Origin: Panaeolus papilionaceus | Lineage: Eukaryota; Basidiomycota; Agaricomycetes; Agaricales | NCBI GenBank assembly: GCA_015501605.1 | Contig: JADNRZ010000012.1 | Coordinates: forward strand, 1-64,000 | Reading direction: 5' to 3' | DNA: 64,000 bases | Shown here: positions 20,797 through 31,396 of the stretch, in pieces | Numbering within the stretch: position 1 is the first letter of the stretch | Layout of the letters: each line of letters starts with the position of its first letter | Notes under the pieces: generated by a model | The model's database searches: none | Told to the model about the DNA's origin: nothing | The model's input: the letters and a program-made list of their open reading frames with translations, nothing else | Made by a program: the position numbers and the translations under genes

Positions 20797-22977
20797 ATTC
20801 TGGTGAAGGTGCTGCTCCAGCTGGTGTCCCTGGTGACTCGCCCATTGCCAATCGTACTCGTAAACGTGGGTTAACTACATCAGACTCACCCAAAAACAAG
20901 AAAAAGAATAAACAAGATGAGAGTGCACCTGGTCCCTCAAAATCAAAGAAAGTGAAAAAGCAACGCAAGTAAGTCATACTTGAATACTATTTCAAGATAT
21001 AGCCATAATAATTATTCTTTCAGGACTACAGCAGATAAAAATGCTGAGGTTGATGCTGCGCCAACTCAGGATGCCACTGGGTATGTTACACTATCTTTTC
21101 AGAGTTATATAACCTTAACTAATATATATTCATAAGTGTTGAAGCCATATTAATTGCCAAAAAGACCTCTATTGCACCTCCTGGCAAAAAGAAGGTTCCA
21201 GCTGTTCCAGAGCCCCCACCACCACCATCTACTCCTGCTCCTGCTCCTGCTCCTGCTTCTGCTCCTGCTCCTGCTACTCCTGAACGCCAGCGACGTCCTG
21301 AATCTGAATCAGCCGAGTCTGAATCAGATGCTCAAAGTCCACAGCCTCCTCCTATTGAGGTTAAAGAGACTTCTAAAGGCAAAGAAAAGGCAGTCGAGAA
21401 AAGCAACAAGGATCAGAAAATGGGAGGTAGTGATGAAGACAAGGACAAGGAGGGAAGTGATAGTTCTTGTAACTCTCTGCTTGATGATGGCTATGGCGAT
21501 GGCTATGGCGATTATTATTATGATGATGATGACATTGAGATGTTTGACGAAAAGAGTGATGATGACATTGAGATGGTTGACGAAAGGAGTGATGGTGATA
21601 GTGAAGCCAAAGCAGAAGAAGAGGAGGATGAGGATGAGGATGAGGACGAGATTAAACTTGTTTCAAGTCAAGTGAATAGCAAGTTGAACCTTGATGATGA
21701 AGGTATTTTCTTTCTTATATTTCAATTAAACTATTTACTTATAAAATTCTGTCTAGTTCCTGCATATGGCTCTTCTTGTGCAACAGGAGGTCATATTGGT
21801 GGCAAAGCTAAAGGCAATGCACCTAATATGGCTGATCTTGATGCTATGGATGATGAACCAACATCCAAGGAAACATCAGCAATGGTGAATCTGTATTTAC
21901 ATTCAGATCATCATTTTGTACCTTCCGACACAGGGGATGTGCCTCCTATTATCTTCATTTGTCCTGCCAATATTTCACTGGCTGATCTTATGAAGCTTAT
22001 CTTGAAAGAACATATCCCCAAATATAAATGTGAGTTGTTTTCTCTTCTATCTATTCCTCTGTACCTGTACTAATATTTATTTCATAGAACACAATCCTGC
22101 TGTTCATGTGTGGACCAAGATTGGAAAGAAGCCTCGCTGGATGTCTTGTGGTGTTGTGCAACAGTTTAAAGCACCACCTATAGGAGAATATTGGTCACAT
22201 GATGATGATAGTGGCCTTATTAGTACTCATATTCTTTTTGTCTGTGAACCTTATCTTTCACGTGTGTTTCATTACTTACTAACTCTGTAGATCAAACCTG
22301 ATAATCTGAGTACTGTTGCTTCTTCTGTTAACTTTGCTGCAACTACTTCATCTGCTGCTCAATCATCTGTTGCTCAATCCGAAAACTCTACTGCTCCAGG
22401 AAGACCTCCTTCTCAAGAAATTATTCATCTTCTAGGCCTTGATCCCCAATTGGCTCAACAGATGAAAGTGACTGCTGCTCAAATTGGACTCACTTACAAA
22501 CGCTATATGCACTACTTGGAAGGAGAGAGGAAACTCAATGCTCTTAAAGTTGCAGAACCAGAGGGCCCAGCCAAATACATCAACAACACAGACCTGCAGC
22601 AACTTTTTGCAGCACATGGTAGATATGCCCAATGGAAGCTCCTGGACTATGTCAGGCTCTACCCTAATCTCCATGAGTGGATGATAGCTCCACAACCCAC
22701 AAAGGATCAAGAGAAGGCTGCTTGGGGTCATCTCAAACCCAGTTTCAACAATGTACTTCAAATATACCTTAACGACAATCTCATCACCAGTATCAATAAC
22801 CCTAAGATTAATACTCAAAGGGTTATGGAAATGGAAAACACATTGAAACTTCAACAAGCAGAACAACGGTTAGCAGAAGAAGGGCAGAAGAAGTTGAGAA
22901 AGCAGGAGAAGGAGAAGGTGAAGGAGAAGGAGAAGAAGAAGAAGAAAGCAGGTGAATCATCCAAGAAAAAAGTGTAA
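20797..22977 (+). CDS. KDZ-associated N-terminal/accessory protein, multi-exon
   Basis: Exons joined by good splice sites: 20797-20968, 21025-21080, about 21136-21700, 21757-22030, about 22088-22239, about 22290-22977. The product has Lys-rich nuclear-signal-like stretches (KNKKKNKQ, KKVKKQRK), an Ala/Pro repeat, a long acidic tract (DDDIEM, EEEEDEDEDEDE), a middle region ending MKLILKEHIPKYK, HNPAVHVWTKIGKKPRWMSC, and a Lys-rich coiled-coil C-terminus. The first coding exon was not found. The junction after KYK makes a TAA (T at the exon end plus AA), so this copy may be broken there. A GTAAGT donor at the end suggests fusion to the transposase exon. No known domain recognised. Confidence 0.6.
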
Positions 22978-23024
22978 GTTGTAGTATGAGTTGTAGTATG
23001 GACTTGAATTGAATAAACATTGTA

Positions 23025-25265
23025 TTGTATAGTGCTTTTACATGGAAAACTCTTGAGTTTTTCCTTGGCTACATCCTCCTTCTTATCAGTCAGATGGCAA
23101 CATGGATCTTATACTTTCCTTCATTATCTGTTGTTCTATCAATTCTCTATATGGTTTCTCCTGCTTATGCAGTCTCTACCCAAGATTTCCCACATATTAC
23201 ATTTGCTGCCTTTAGCAAACTTATACTGGAAACCTTCAATGCCGACACTAAGCTGGACACAGTTTTGATCATACTCTTCAGCATTCTTGAAAACCCTGAA
23301 ATCTTTAACCACCATGGCCGAACAAAATACTACAAACATAAAAGCGAGCATACAACAAGCCATAACAGTTGGATTTCTGGATTTTCTGAGATATTGCTGG
23401 GAAGATTGCCTGGAGGGGTGAAGGATGTCTTTGGGAATGATGCTTCATTCGACAGGATAGGAACATCAGCCATGATAATTGCAGTTGACAAGGTTGCAAC
23501 TACTCTTGGATATCAATCATATACTTCAGATGGAAAAAAGTTGCGTACACTCAAGCCAGTCAACTTGCAAAAACTACAGCCCATCCATATGATTGTTCCC
23601 AAGCCATCTGAATGTCAAACAGAAACTTGTGAACCTTATGCAATCAAAAGGCATACCATAAGTTGTGATATACCACAAGTGACACTCTTGAAAGGATCAG
23701 AAGTGGTCAAATATGCATATGTCTTACAAGGCAAATGTGCTCACTGTGATACTATATATGCTGCAGATCGAGAAACCTTTGGATTTGATGCCCAAGGAAA
23801 CAAGACTCCAAAATATCGAACATATCTTAATTCTGCTCGTTATTTAAAGCTTGGCAAGTCCATGTGGTGTGATCGAATTTACTCCAATGCAGTCATTATG
23901 GGAGTCTATTCTTTCCATGCCTCTGCTGCAGCTTATACACAGTTCTGGAATCTTGCTTTTCCTGCATCTGGTTTTAAACTGGACCGTCAACATATATGGC
24001 AAGCCTTTATCCAAGAATCAATCCGTTCAATTGCAAAGGACTCTGGCAAAAAGATTACAATGCCTGATAACCTTCCAATTGAATCTGTGACAGAGAATGC
24101 CTTCAGAATTCTTGGAGATAGAGGAAAGATCAAACCTGCCAAGTCACATTCATGTTCCCAGTGCACTCATCCATACAAAAGTACTGCTGATGTGCTTCCT
24201 GTGCATGCTGGTAATGAGCATGATGTTGTAGAGGCAACAGTTGGAGCCAATGCAACAGTCACTGTTGATAACCCTGAATCATCAGATTACAATCCAGTGC
24301 GCATGGTTGTGGTAGATGGCATTGTTACAGGCCCAACCCACTGTGCTATTCCTGGCTGTACAAGTCCTCTTGCAAACCATCATGGAGAATCATTTTGTAC
24401 AACTCATTGTGATGAGTGGGGAAATAGATGCCGTGTTGTCAACTGTGAAAACAATGTTGTTCCCAAAACACGTGCCTGTCCTGAGCATCAATCACTGTGG
24501 AAAAAGCATCAGTTTCAACATAGCAAGACCTACTTGTCAGGGCTACATCGTGCACTACAGAGACCTGCTGAACGAGAAGCATGGCAGGGGGAGGTTACAA
24601 CTCAAAATCAACATCAGCATGATGAAGAACAGGATGATGCTGATACAAGAAAGCACTACTTTGGCTCCAGTCGCTTTTATTGTGTTGAAACATTATGTGC
24701 ACCATGTGGTACTGTCATTGCATGGACACTATTTTCAAAGGCAGAGTCTCCCACACAGATTCTTGAGTTTCTATCAGATGTTTATCCAACAGCTGAAGAG
24801 AAACCAGACTTTGTATGTATTGACAAAGCCTGTATGGTTCTGCGCACAGCTGTAAGAAGTGGGCGCTGGGAAGAATGGGAGGATACAACTCGATTTGTTG
24901 TGGACTCATATCACTACATCAACCACAAGGCAACTGATCAGCTTTGTCGCACATACTGCAATCCAGGACCTGCAGATGGATCACAGCCCAACTTAGTAGT
25001 TGTGGGATACAATGCAGATAATGAGCCTTATCTTATGTGTGCATTCAATACTCAAGCTTGTGAGCAATTGAATGCATGGTTAGGAGGCTTTGATTCTATT
25101 TTGAAACGTCTAAAGCTTGGCAACTTCCAATGGTTTTTACATGTGATGTTGTACTATCATTCTAAATTTGTTATCAAGAAGAAAGTTGATGGAGAAGGGG
25201 TTCATAATCCAACAGCAGCAGCTGCAGAAGAGGGCAATGATGATACTATAGATAACACTGATTAA
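23025..25265 (+). CDS. KDZ transposase with CxC cysteine clusters
   Basis: The last exon, 746 codons open from an in-frame ATG; real coding probably begins at the acceptor about 23032. Cysteine clusters: CAHCDTIY, CSQCTHPY and CAIPGCTSPL ... CTTHCDEWGNRC ... CENN ... CPEHQSLW (about residues 440-500), as in the CxC5/CxC6 modules tied to KDZ transposases. The DDE/D fold candidates are VCIDKACMVL, FVVDSYHYINHKATDQLCRT and ACEQLNAWLGGFD. It cuts and pastes the element. The frame is intact to TAA, so this could be a functional transposase if the upstream part is not needed. Confidence 0.88.
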   Translation: MYSAFTWKTLEFFLGYILLLISQMATWILYFPSLSVVLSILYMVSPAYAVSTQDFPHITFAAFSKLILETFNADTKLDTVLIILFSILENPEIFNHHGRTKYYKHKSEHTTSHNSWISGFSEILLGRLPGGVKDVFGNDASFDRIGTSAMIIAVDKVATTLGYQSYTSDGKKLRTLKPVNLQKLQPIHMIVPKPSECQTETCEPYAIKRHTISCDIPQVTLLKGSEVVKYAYVLQGKCAHCDTIYAADRETFGFDAQGNKTPKYRTYLNSARYLKLGKSMWCDRIYSNAVIMGVYSFHASAAAYTQFWNLAFPASGFKLDRQHIWQAFIQESIRSIAKDSGKKITMPDNLPIESVTENAFRILGDRGKIKPAKSHSCSQCTHPYKSTADVLPVHAGNEHDVVEATVGANATVTVDNPESSDYNPVRMVVVDGIVTGPTHCAIPGCTSPLANHHGESFCTTHCDEWGNRCRVVNCENNVVPKTRACPEHQSLWKKHQFQHSKTYLSGLHRALQRPAEREAWQGEVTTQNQHQHDEEQDDADTRKHYFGSSRFYCVETLCAPCGTVIAWTLFSKAESPTQILEFLSDVYPTAEEKPDFVCIDKACMVLRTAVRSGRWEEWEDTTRFVVDSYHYINHKATDQLCRTYCNPGPADGSQPNLVVVGYNADNEPYLMCAFNTQACEQLNAWLGGFDSILKRLKLGNFQWFLHVMLYYHSKFVIKKKVDGEGVHNPTAAAAEEGNDDTIDNTD

Positions 25266-25356
25266 CACAACATACACTTGTAGTTTTAAGTATATACAAC
25301 ATAGCTGAATCAAATGTTAGCACTAGCTGTGATATAAATTGATTTAAATATGAGAG

Positions 25357-25505
25357 TTGACTGAGTGTTTGAATGTTAGTTGACATTCGGTTGACATTCG
25401 ATTGACATTCGATTGACATTCGGTTGACATTCAATTGACAAAACACCTCAAGGTAGCTATTTTCCAAAAAAAACATGGTTTTCAAGAAAAGTCAATCGAC
25501 AGTTG
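25357..25505. repeat. KDZ right subterminal repeats
   Basis: Tandem words GTTGACATTCGATTGACATT (about five copies of an 11-12 bp unit, 25378-25440), then GTCAATCGACAGTTGATTG near 25490. The words are related to, but not the same as, those at the left end. Confidence 0.75.
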
Positions 25506-25544
25506 ATTGAAACACCTGGGCCAGTGTGAAGTACTGGGTTTGAG

Positions 25545-26011
25545 TATCATTCTAAGAATGCCACTGCGTACGCACGCTACGCTGGTATTGTCTTAGAAGA
25601 GAGCGAGAAGAGTAAGATCGTTGTAGAAGTTGTTGCTCTATTTGAAGTTAAAGAACTAGCTAAAGAACAATGGTATAAACTACAGTGTTTATATAGATAT
25701 CTAGTGAGGCTGTGCGTGTAAACGCCAAGTAGATAAAGTGAGTCAGAAGTGTAGTCCCCAGTAAGAGTGAGTCATAAGTGTGAGACTGATGAGTAAGAAA
25801 CAAGTCATAGATAGGAGAAAGGAGTGGAGCGACAGCAGGAATAGAAGTGGAGTGTGAGTTGGAGATAGGTGGAAGATATGGGGCTCCGGAGATAGGAAAT
25901 GAGGAAGATACAAGTACAAAGAGAGATGATAGTACACAGTGATAAGATAAGAGACGATGGTGGTACAGATAAGATAAGGAAAAGATAGGAAAAGAGAAAG
26001 TCGACATAACA
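25545..26011 (-). repeat. LTR L, right part
   Basis: Resumes at TATCATTCTAAG after the KDZ target duplication and ends GACATAACA. The tip ATAACA does not pair with the other tip of this LTR (TGTTAC); its match is the ATAACA tip of LTR R at 35312. The TATA box is at 25688-25695. It abuts GATTT, the inverted half of a broken target duplication. Confidence 0.9.
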
Positions 26012-26724
26012 GATTTCCTAATTACTGGGCTAGGAAATCAGAAGATTATCTTGGGACTACCTTGGTTACAGGACACGAACCCCAAGATCGACTGGAAGAA
26101 TGCTTCCCTGAACTGGTGAACCCCCATTGAAGACGAACCTGACAGCGAAGAACACCTGAATGACACAACGAACCCAATACCTGATTGGTATCTGACCGAC
26201 TCCATCATTATCGACAAATGAACCATTTCTCAACTAGAACTCCAAGTTAAGAAGATGCTTGGAAAGAACACAATCCTGAACTGACCTGACCTGATTATGA
26301 CTGACAACCTCATCATTTCCTTTATGGAAGGAAAACCGAATGAAGAACTAGAGGAAATCTGGATTGACACGACTCTGACACACTCCCAAGCCTTTGCTTA
26401 GAAATTCGACCAAAAGATTGACGAAACTGACCCGACCAAGATTGTTCTGCCACAATACCACCCTTGGATTTCTGTTTTCAGTGAAGAAGCCTCTTCGACC
26501 CTGCCAGCACACAAACCTTGGGATCACAAGATCAAGCTCAAACCCGATTTCGTCCATAAATCCGCCAAAGTTTACTCCCTCACCCGAGAACAGGACAATG
26601 TCACCAAACAGTTCCTCGATGAACACCTTGCCAAGGGAACCATCTGACATAGTGAATCCCCTGAAGCTGCAGGATTTTCTATGTTGCGAAGAAAGATGGA
26701 AAGCTGCACCTGTGCCAAGACTAT
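26012..26724 (+). pseudogene. Gypsy protease end and N-terminal RT (element X, inverted half)
   Basis: Reads DFLITGLGNQKIILGLPWLQ through HKIKLKPDFVHKSAKVYSL up to LCQDY, where a solo LTR interrupts. In-frame stops are TGA at 26117, 26219, 26282 and 26645, and TAG at 26399. These fit Arg CGA to TGA and Gln CAG to TAG changes. The same stops occur in 15097-15800. Confidence 0.85.
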
Positions 26725-27289
26725 TGTTACGCTATATCTTTTGTCTTTCACTATGCCCCTATCTTCTCTTCATCTTATCTGGACTATTATCTTATCTTCG
26801 TGTACTATCATCTCTCTTTGTACTTGTGGCTCATCTTATCTTCTTATCTTTCCCCCTTCTCACTCCACTTCCATTCCTGCTGTCGCTCCATACCCTATTC
26901 CTATTTCTGACTCAGTCCTCTTTCACATTTATGACTCGTTCTCTATTATATTCTCATACATGCTCCATTATGACTCCTTTACCCCGTCTTCTGACTCTTA
27001 TTTATCTTGCGCACAGACCACCTATATTATGTATATAAACCCCAGTATTATACCTATGTTCTTTAGCTAGTTCTTTAACTACAATAGAATGACAACTTCT
27101 ACTGGACTTCTTTTACTCGCTCTCTGCTAAGACAATACCATCAAGTGATTCTCGAAGTGGCATTCTTAGTTAGATTCTCTTGAACCCAACATAGTATCAA
27201 ACACCAACCATTGCATCCCAATCTTCGAACCTTCGTTCTTGTTGACTCTACAGCCGGACTTGTACGCGCTGAACAAGTCAACCGTAACA
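26725..27289 (+). repeat. Solo LTR nested in reverse transcriptase (element X)
   Basis: 565 bp with 5-bp duplication ACTAT at 26720-26724 and 27290-27294. Same insertion site and sequence as 14527-15091, so the two pol copies descend from one already interrupted element. Confidence 0.9.
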
Positions 27290-27294
27290 ACTAT

Positions 27295-28337
27295 TGACAT
27301 TTGAATGAAGGAACTGTTAAAAACACCTACCCTCTCCCCCTTGTCACCGACCTTATGGATAAGCTCTGAGGCGCCAAGTATTTCACTAAACTTGACGTTC
27401 GATGGGGCTACAACAACATCTGAATCAAGGAAGGAGACGAATGGAAAGCAGCCTTCAAGACCAAGTATGGACTCTTTGAACCCCTTGTCATGTTCTTCGG
27501 TCTCTGCAACTCCCTGGTGACTTTCCAATTGATGATGGACAGCATCTTCATCTGACAGGTCAAAAACGGCTATATCATCATCTACATGGACGACATCTTA
27601 ATCTATGCCACGAACAAACAAGACCTTGAAAAATACACCAAAGAAGTACTCCAGATTATGAAAGAAAATGACCTTTACCTGAAACCCAAGAAGTGCAAGT
27701 TCAACAAAACCAAGATTGCCTACCTAGGATTCATCATCAAACATAACAAGATTTCCATGGACCCCACCAAGATCTCAGGAATTAAGGATTGGCTGACACC
27801 AAAGACCCTCAAGCAAGTCCGATCATTCCTTGGTTTTGGAAACTTCTACCGAAAATTCATCCGACACTACTCCGACCTTGCCCGACCCCTAAACGACCTA
27901 CTCTGAAAAGACTGATCCTTCTTATGGACTGACACCCATCAACTCGCATTTGACAACCTCAAAGAACGATTCAGCAAGGAACCAGTGCTTGCCATGCCAG
28001 ACCAAAACCGACCATTTCAAATTGAAGCTGACGCATCCCAGTACACTTACGGAGCTGTCCTAACTCAAACCGACAGCAACGGAAAATGCCACCCCGTCTG
28101 TTTTCTCTCTTGTTCATTCTCTCCTGCCGAACAGAACTACCAAGTCTTCGATCAAGAACTTTAGGAGTTATCCGAGCTCTTGAAGAATGGAAACATTATA
28201 TCCTGGGATCCCCTCACATGACCACCATCTACTCTGACCACAAGAACCTCACATACTGGCACTCCCCCCAGAACCTTAATCGATGACAAGCCTGATGGTT
28301 CCTTATCCTTTCCGAATACAACATCAAACTTGAACAC
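27295..28337 (+). pseudogene. Gypsy reverse transcriptase palm and RNase H (element X)
   Basis: Contains [74 protein letters not shown], an RNase H start [20 protein letters not shown] and [23 protein letters not shown] codons sit at 27295, 27367, 27421, 27553, 27904, 27913, 28284 and 28293. A frameshift lies near 28160. Confidence 0.87.
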
Positions 28338-29429
28338 ATGCTGGGTCACAAAATGGTTCAGTCAGATGCTCTCTCACAACGACCAGACCTCATGCCAGAA
28401 GGAGAAAACGAAGAAAACACCAACATCACAATGCTCCCCGAATCACTATTCATCAACCTCATCGACACTGAACTCCAGAAGCAGATAGCTGATGCGAGAC
28501 CCCTAGACAAAAACGCCATGGAAGCCTTGGAGACCCTACTCAAGAACACCAACATAACCACTGGAACCACCATAAACAACTGGTCCTTTGAAGAAGGAGA
28601 ACATGGGAAACTACTCTTTTACAAGAACAAGACATATATTCCCAACAACCTGGAACTCCGCAAGTCCATAGTCATGCACTTCCACAACCCAGTTTCTGCC
28701 GGACATCCTGGACAGATAGAAACATACAATGCTGTCGCCAGATCCTATTGGTGGCCAGGCATGAGACATTTCATCTCCTCCTACATCAAAGGATGTGCCA
28801 CCTGCCAACAGTTCAAGATTGATAGGAACCCTGCAAGACCCACACTAATTCTGATTCCCGCTCCAGAATCAATGAAACCCTTTGCCCAAACCTCAATGGA
28901 TTTGATCACTGACCTTCCACCATCCCTCAGATATGACTCTATTCTATCCGTGGTGGACCACGGCCTTACGAAGGGGGTAATCCTTATCCCTTGTTCCAAA
29001 ATGATCTCTGCCGAAGGCATTGCCAAACTTTTACTTGACAATCTCTACAAACGATTTGGACTCCCAGACTCCATCACCTCAGATTGTGACCCCAGATTCG
29101 CTGCCCATGCCTTCAAAGAACTCCTCAGACTCCTCAATGTCGAATCCAAACTCTCCACTGCCTACCACCCCCAAACTGACAGAACCACTGAACACTTTAA
29201 CCAAGAAATTGAAGTCTACCTCTCTATCTACTGCATCACAAACCCCGAATCCTGGCCAGACGCTCTCCCCACTCTTGAATTCACTCACAATAACCAACAA
29301 CACTCAGACAGACCCCATTCCCCGTTTGAACTCATGCTGGGAACAAGCCCCACACAGATCCCACTAGCCTTCGAACACACAATCTATCCCTCTGTCGATA
29401 AGAAGCTCGCATCCCTTCTCAAGATCTGA
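28338..29429 (+). pseudogene. Gypsy integrase (element X)
   Basis: Uninterrupted integrase core with HHCC zinc region, the catalytic acids in SMDLITDLP, TSDCDPRF and TEHFNQEIEV, and the pol sequence FEHTIYPSVDKKLASLLKI uncut. This defines the insertion site of foldback 1 in element A. It ends at a TGA (29427) that is CAA in element A. Confidence 0.9.
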
Positions 29430-29924
29430 CAGGAAGCAATTGCAGCACACATGTTTGCCAGAAATAGAATGATTAACTTCAGCAAAAATCCGTTCACCCC
29501 ATTCAAAGTTGGAGATCTTGTGTGGCTCGACTCCCGAAACCTGAAACTTGGACACAACAAGAAGATTGCGATGAAACAAGAAGGACCCTTTCCAATTACC
29601 AAAGTATTGGGACCAGTAACATACTGCCTCAAACTCCCACAGTATTGGAAAATCCATGATGTCTTCCACACCACCCTTCTCTCCAAATATTCTGAAACAA
29701 CAGAACATGGACCAAACTTCCCACAACTGCTACCAGACATCATCGGCAGAGAAGAATACGAACTTGATTGGATTCACAAGCATCATGGAAAATTGGGCAA
29801 GAGAGAATACTTTGTATCGTGGAAAGGCTTCTCACCATTCCACAACTCATGGGAACCAGAATCTCACCTTGCCAACACCCCTGACATCCTTCGACCATAT
29901 AAGAAGTGTCACAAACTCACTTAG
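29430..29924 (+). pseudogene. Gypsy integrase tail and chromodomain (element X)
   Basis: Continues the integrase C-terminal region (VGDLVWLDSRNLKLGHNKKI) and a chromodomain (YELDWIHKHHGKLGKREYFV, SWKGFSPFHNSWEPESHL). Close to identical with 7474-8010, with similarity falling off near the end of the frame. Confidence 0.88.
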
Positions 29925-29965
29925 ATTCCCCAACTTGAACACCAAATTGTTTCCCATTTTACAAC

Positions 29966-31207
29966 ATGATTACCACCTCTGCTCTCAAATCCTCTTCCTC
30001 AACCTCTTCAACCTCTGCTCCCAAGACCGTCCGCATCCACTCTCCCTCTCAAGGATCCCTTTCTGATCCTCCCACTGTTGCTTCTCCAGTCTTTTCCCAG
30101 TCAATGTCCAATGAGGAGTTCATCGCTCACACCAAAACCCTCATCACCGAAGCCAAGCAACGAGGACGCCTCCTCAAAGAAGAAGCCAATCAATGTGAAG
30201 CCTCTTCATCCAAAATCCCTGAGATCCAAAGTCTCGATGATGTCCTCAAAACTCTTGTCCAAGCCCACGAGAACACCATTGTTAACAGCAACAACCCCAA
30301 GCTCACCAATATCCTCTATCAAACCAAGGGATGGGAAACCTCGCCTGTCACCCCCAGATCCACCCACAACCGCACCACCATCACCTTCGAAGAGTTCGTT
30401 GATATCTTCTGCACCAAAGAAGACTATGACCTCCTAGCTTGGAAACTCCCTTTCTCTGACCATCATTTGCCTCACTTTCGTTACATGGACAACAACGTCA
30501 ACAAGATCAAGAAGCAAATCCTCAAGCTGATGGCAATCTGCAACAATCTCCGTAGAAAGGCCACTGACAACTGGGATGTAGGATGCAGCCAATTCGAAGC
30601 ATTCTGCCAACAACACTTCAATGACCCAAGTTGCTGAAATCAACTTATGGAGCTCATTGTTGAGCAAAGAAAGAAATACGCCAGTCATGAACCCAACAAT
30701 AATTACACCTTCAAACACAACAAAAATCCCTCATATGATTATTCCTTTCCCATTCCCCAACAACTGACTCTAATGGAACTCGTATCTTGTGAGCCCAGAA
30801 AGTTGTTCAACAACCTCGACCCCGTTGTCTCCAACAACCTTGTTGCTCTCCTCAAACAAGGCGCCCAACTATGCCTAAAATGCATTGTCCCCGATCATTT
30901 CATAATGGACTGCCCCGACTTTATCTGTTGGAACTGCAGAAAGGAAGCACCTGGACATCGCCTCAAGGAATGCCCCAGTCCTGTTGTCAAGGTCAACAAA
31001 AGGAAGAAGAAGACTTCCTCCAGCTGACACTCCCCTGCTAACCCATGGACCAAGCTTTCCCCTTGGGACCGAATGGACAGAGAAGCCAGAGAACGAAGAG
31101 AATGGCACCCGAGGTCCTCCACCGACAACGAAGGCCACTGGTGCGACAACTTCTTCAACTACGACGACGACATGTGCAACAAAGCCATCCACAACATCAA
31201 CACCTGA
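29966..31207 (+). pseudogene. Gypsy ORF3: zinc-knuckle protein downstream of pol (element X)
   Basis: Begins MITTSALKSSSSTSSTSAPK. It has a helical middle (TITFEEFVDIFCTKEDYDLL), two knuckles CLKCIVPDHFIMDC (CX2CX4HX4C) and CWNCRKEAPGHRLKEC, and ends DDDMCNKAIHNINT just before the polypurine tract. TGA codons at 30635 and 31025 break it where the element A homologue reads on. Protein similarity to A's ORF3 is only moderate, although the adjoining pol is nearly identical. About 415 codons overall. Confidence 0.72.
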
Positions 31208-31230
31208 TTGAGGTCAATCAGCCTTAGTAC

Positions 31231-31238
31231 AGGGGTAA
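31231..31238 (+). other. Polypurine tract of element X
   Basis: AGGGGTAA directly before LTR tip TGTTACATCG, at the same position as in element A. Confidence 0.6.
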
Positions 31239-31396
31239 TGTTACATCGACTTTCTCTTTTCCTATCTTTTCCTTATCTTATCTGTACCACCATCATCTCT
31301 TATCTTATCACTGTGTACTATCATCTCTCTTTGTACTTGTATCTTCCTCATTTCCTATCTCCGGAGCCCCATATCTTCCACCTATCTCCAACTCAC
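31239..31396 (+). repeat. LTR R, left part
   Basis: Starts TGTTACATCGAC and is interrupted by foldback 2 at ACTCAC (31391-31396). Its tip TGTTAC pairs with GTAACA of LTR L, not with its own other tip. Confidence 0.88.

Larger units (their letters stand above)
17912..25536 (+). mobile_element. KDZ (Kyakuja-Dileera-Zisupton) DNA transposon, complete
   Basis: 7625 bp, flanked by GGTTTGAG at 17904-17911 and 25537-25544 (8-bp target duplication, as known for the Zisupton/KDZ group). The ends are imperfect inverted repeats: GAGGACTTTGCTGTTGCCCA and CAGTACTTCACACTGGCCCA. Subterminal arrays of GACTGTCGATCGACTGTC-like words lie inside both ends. It contains a multi-exon plus-strand gene whose last exon is the transposase with CxC cysteine clusters. 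It is inserted in a gypsy LTR, so it is younger than that LTR. Confidence 0.92.

Noticed and set aside
26117..26119. Reading TGA as a sense codon in gypsy pol
   Set aside because: Host genes in the window do not use in-frame TGA, and intact CGA codons remain elsewhere in the same pol; mutation decay is the simpler explanation.
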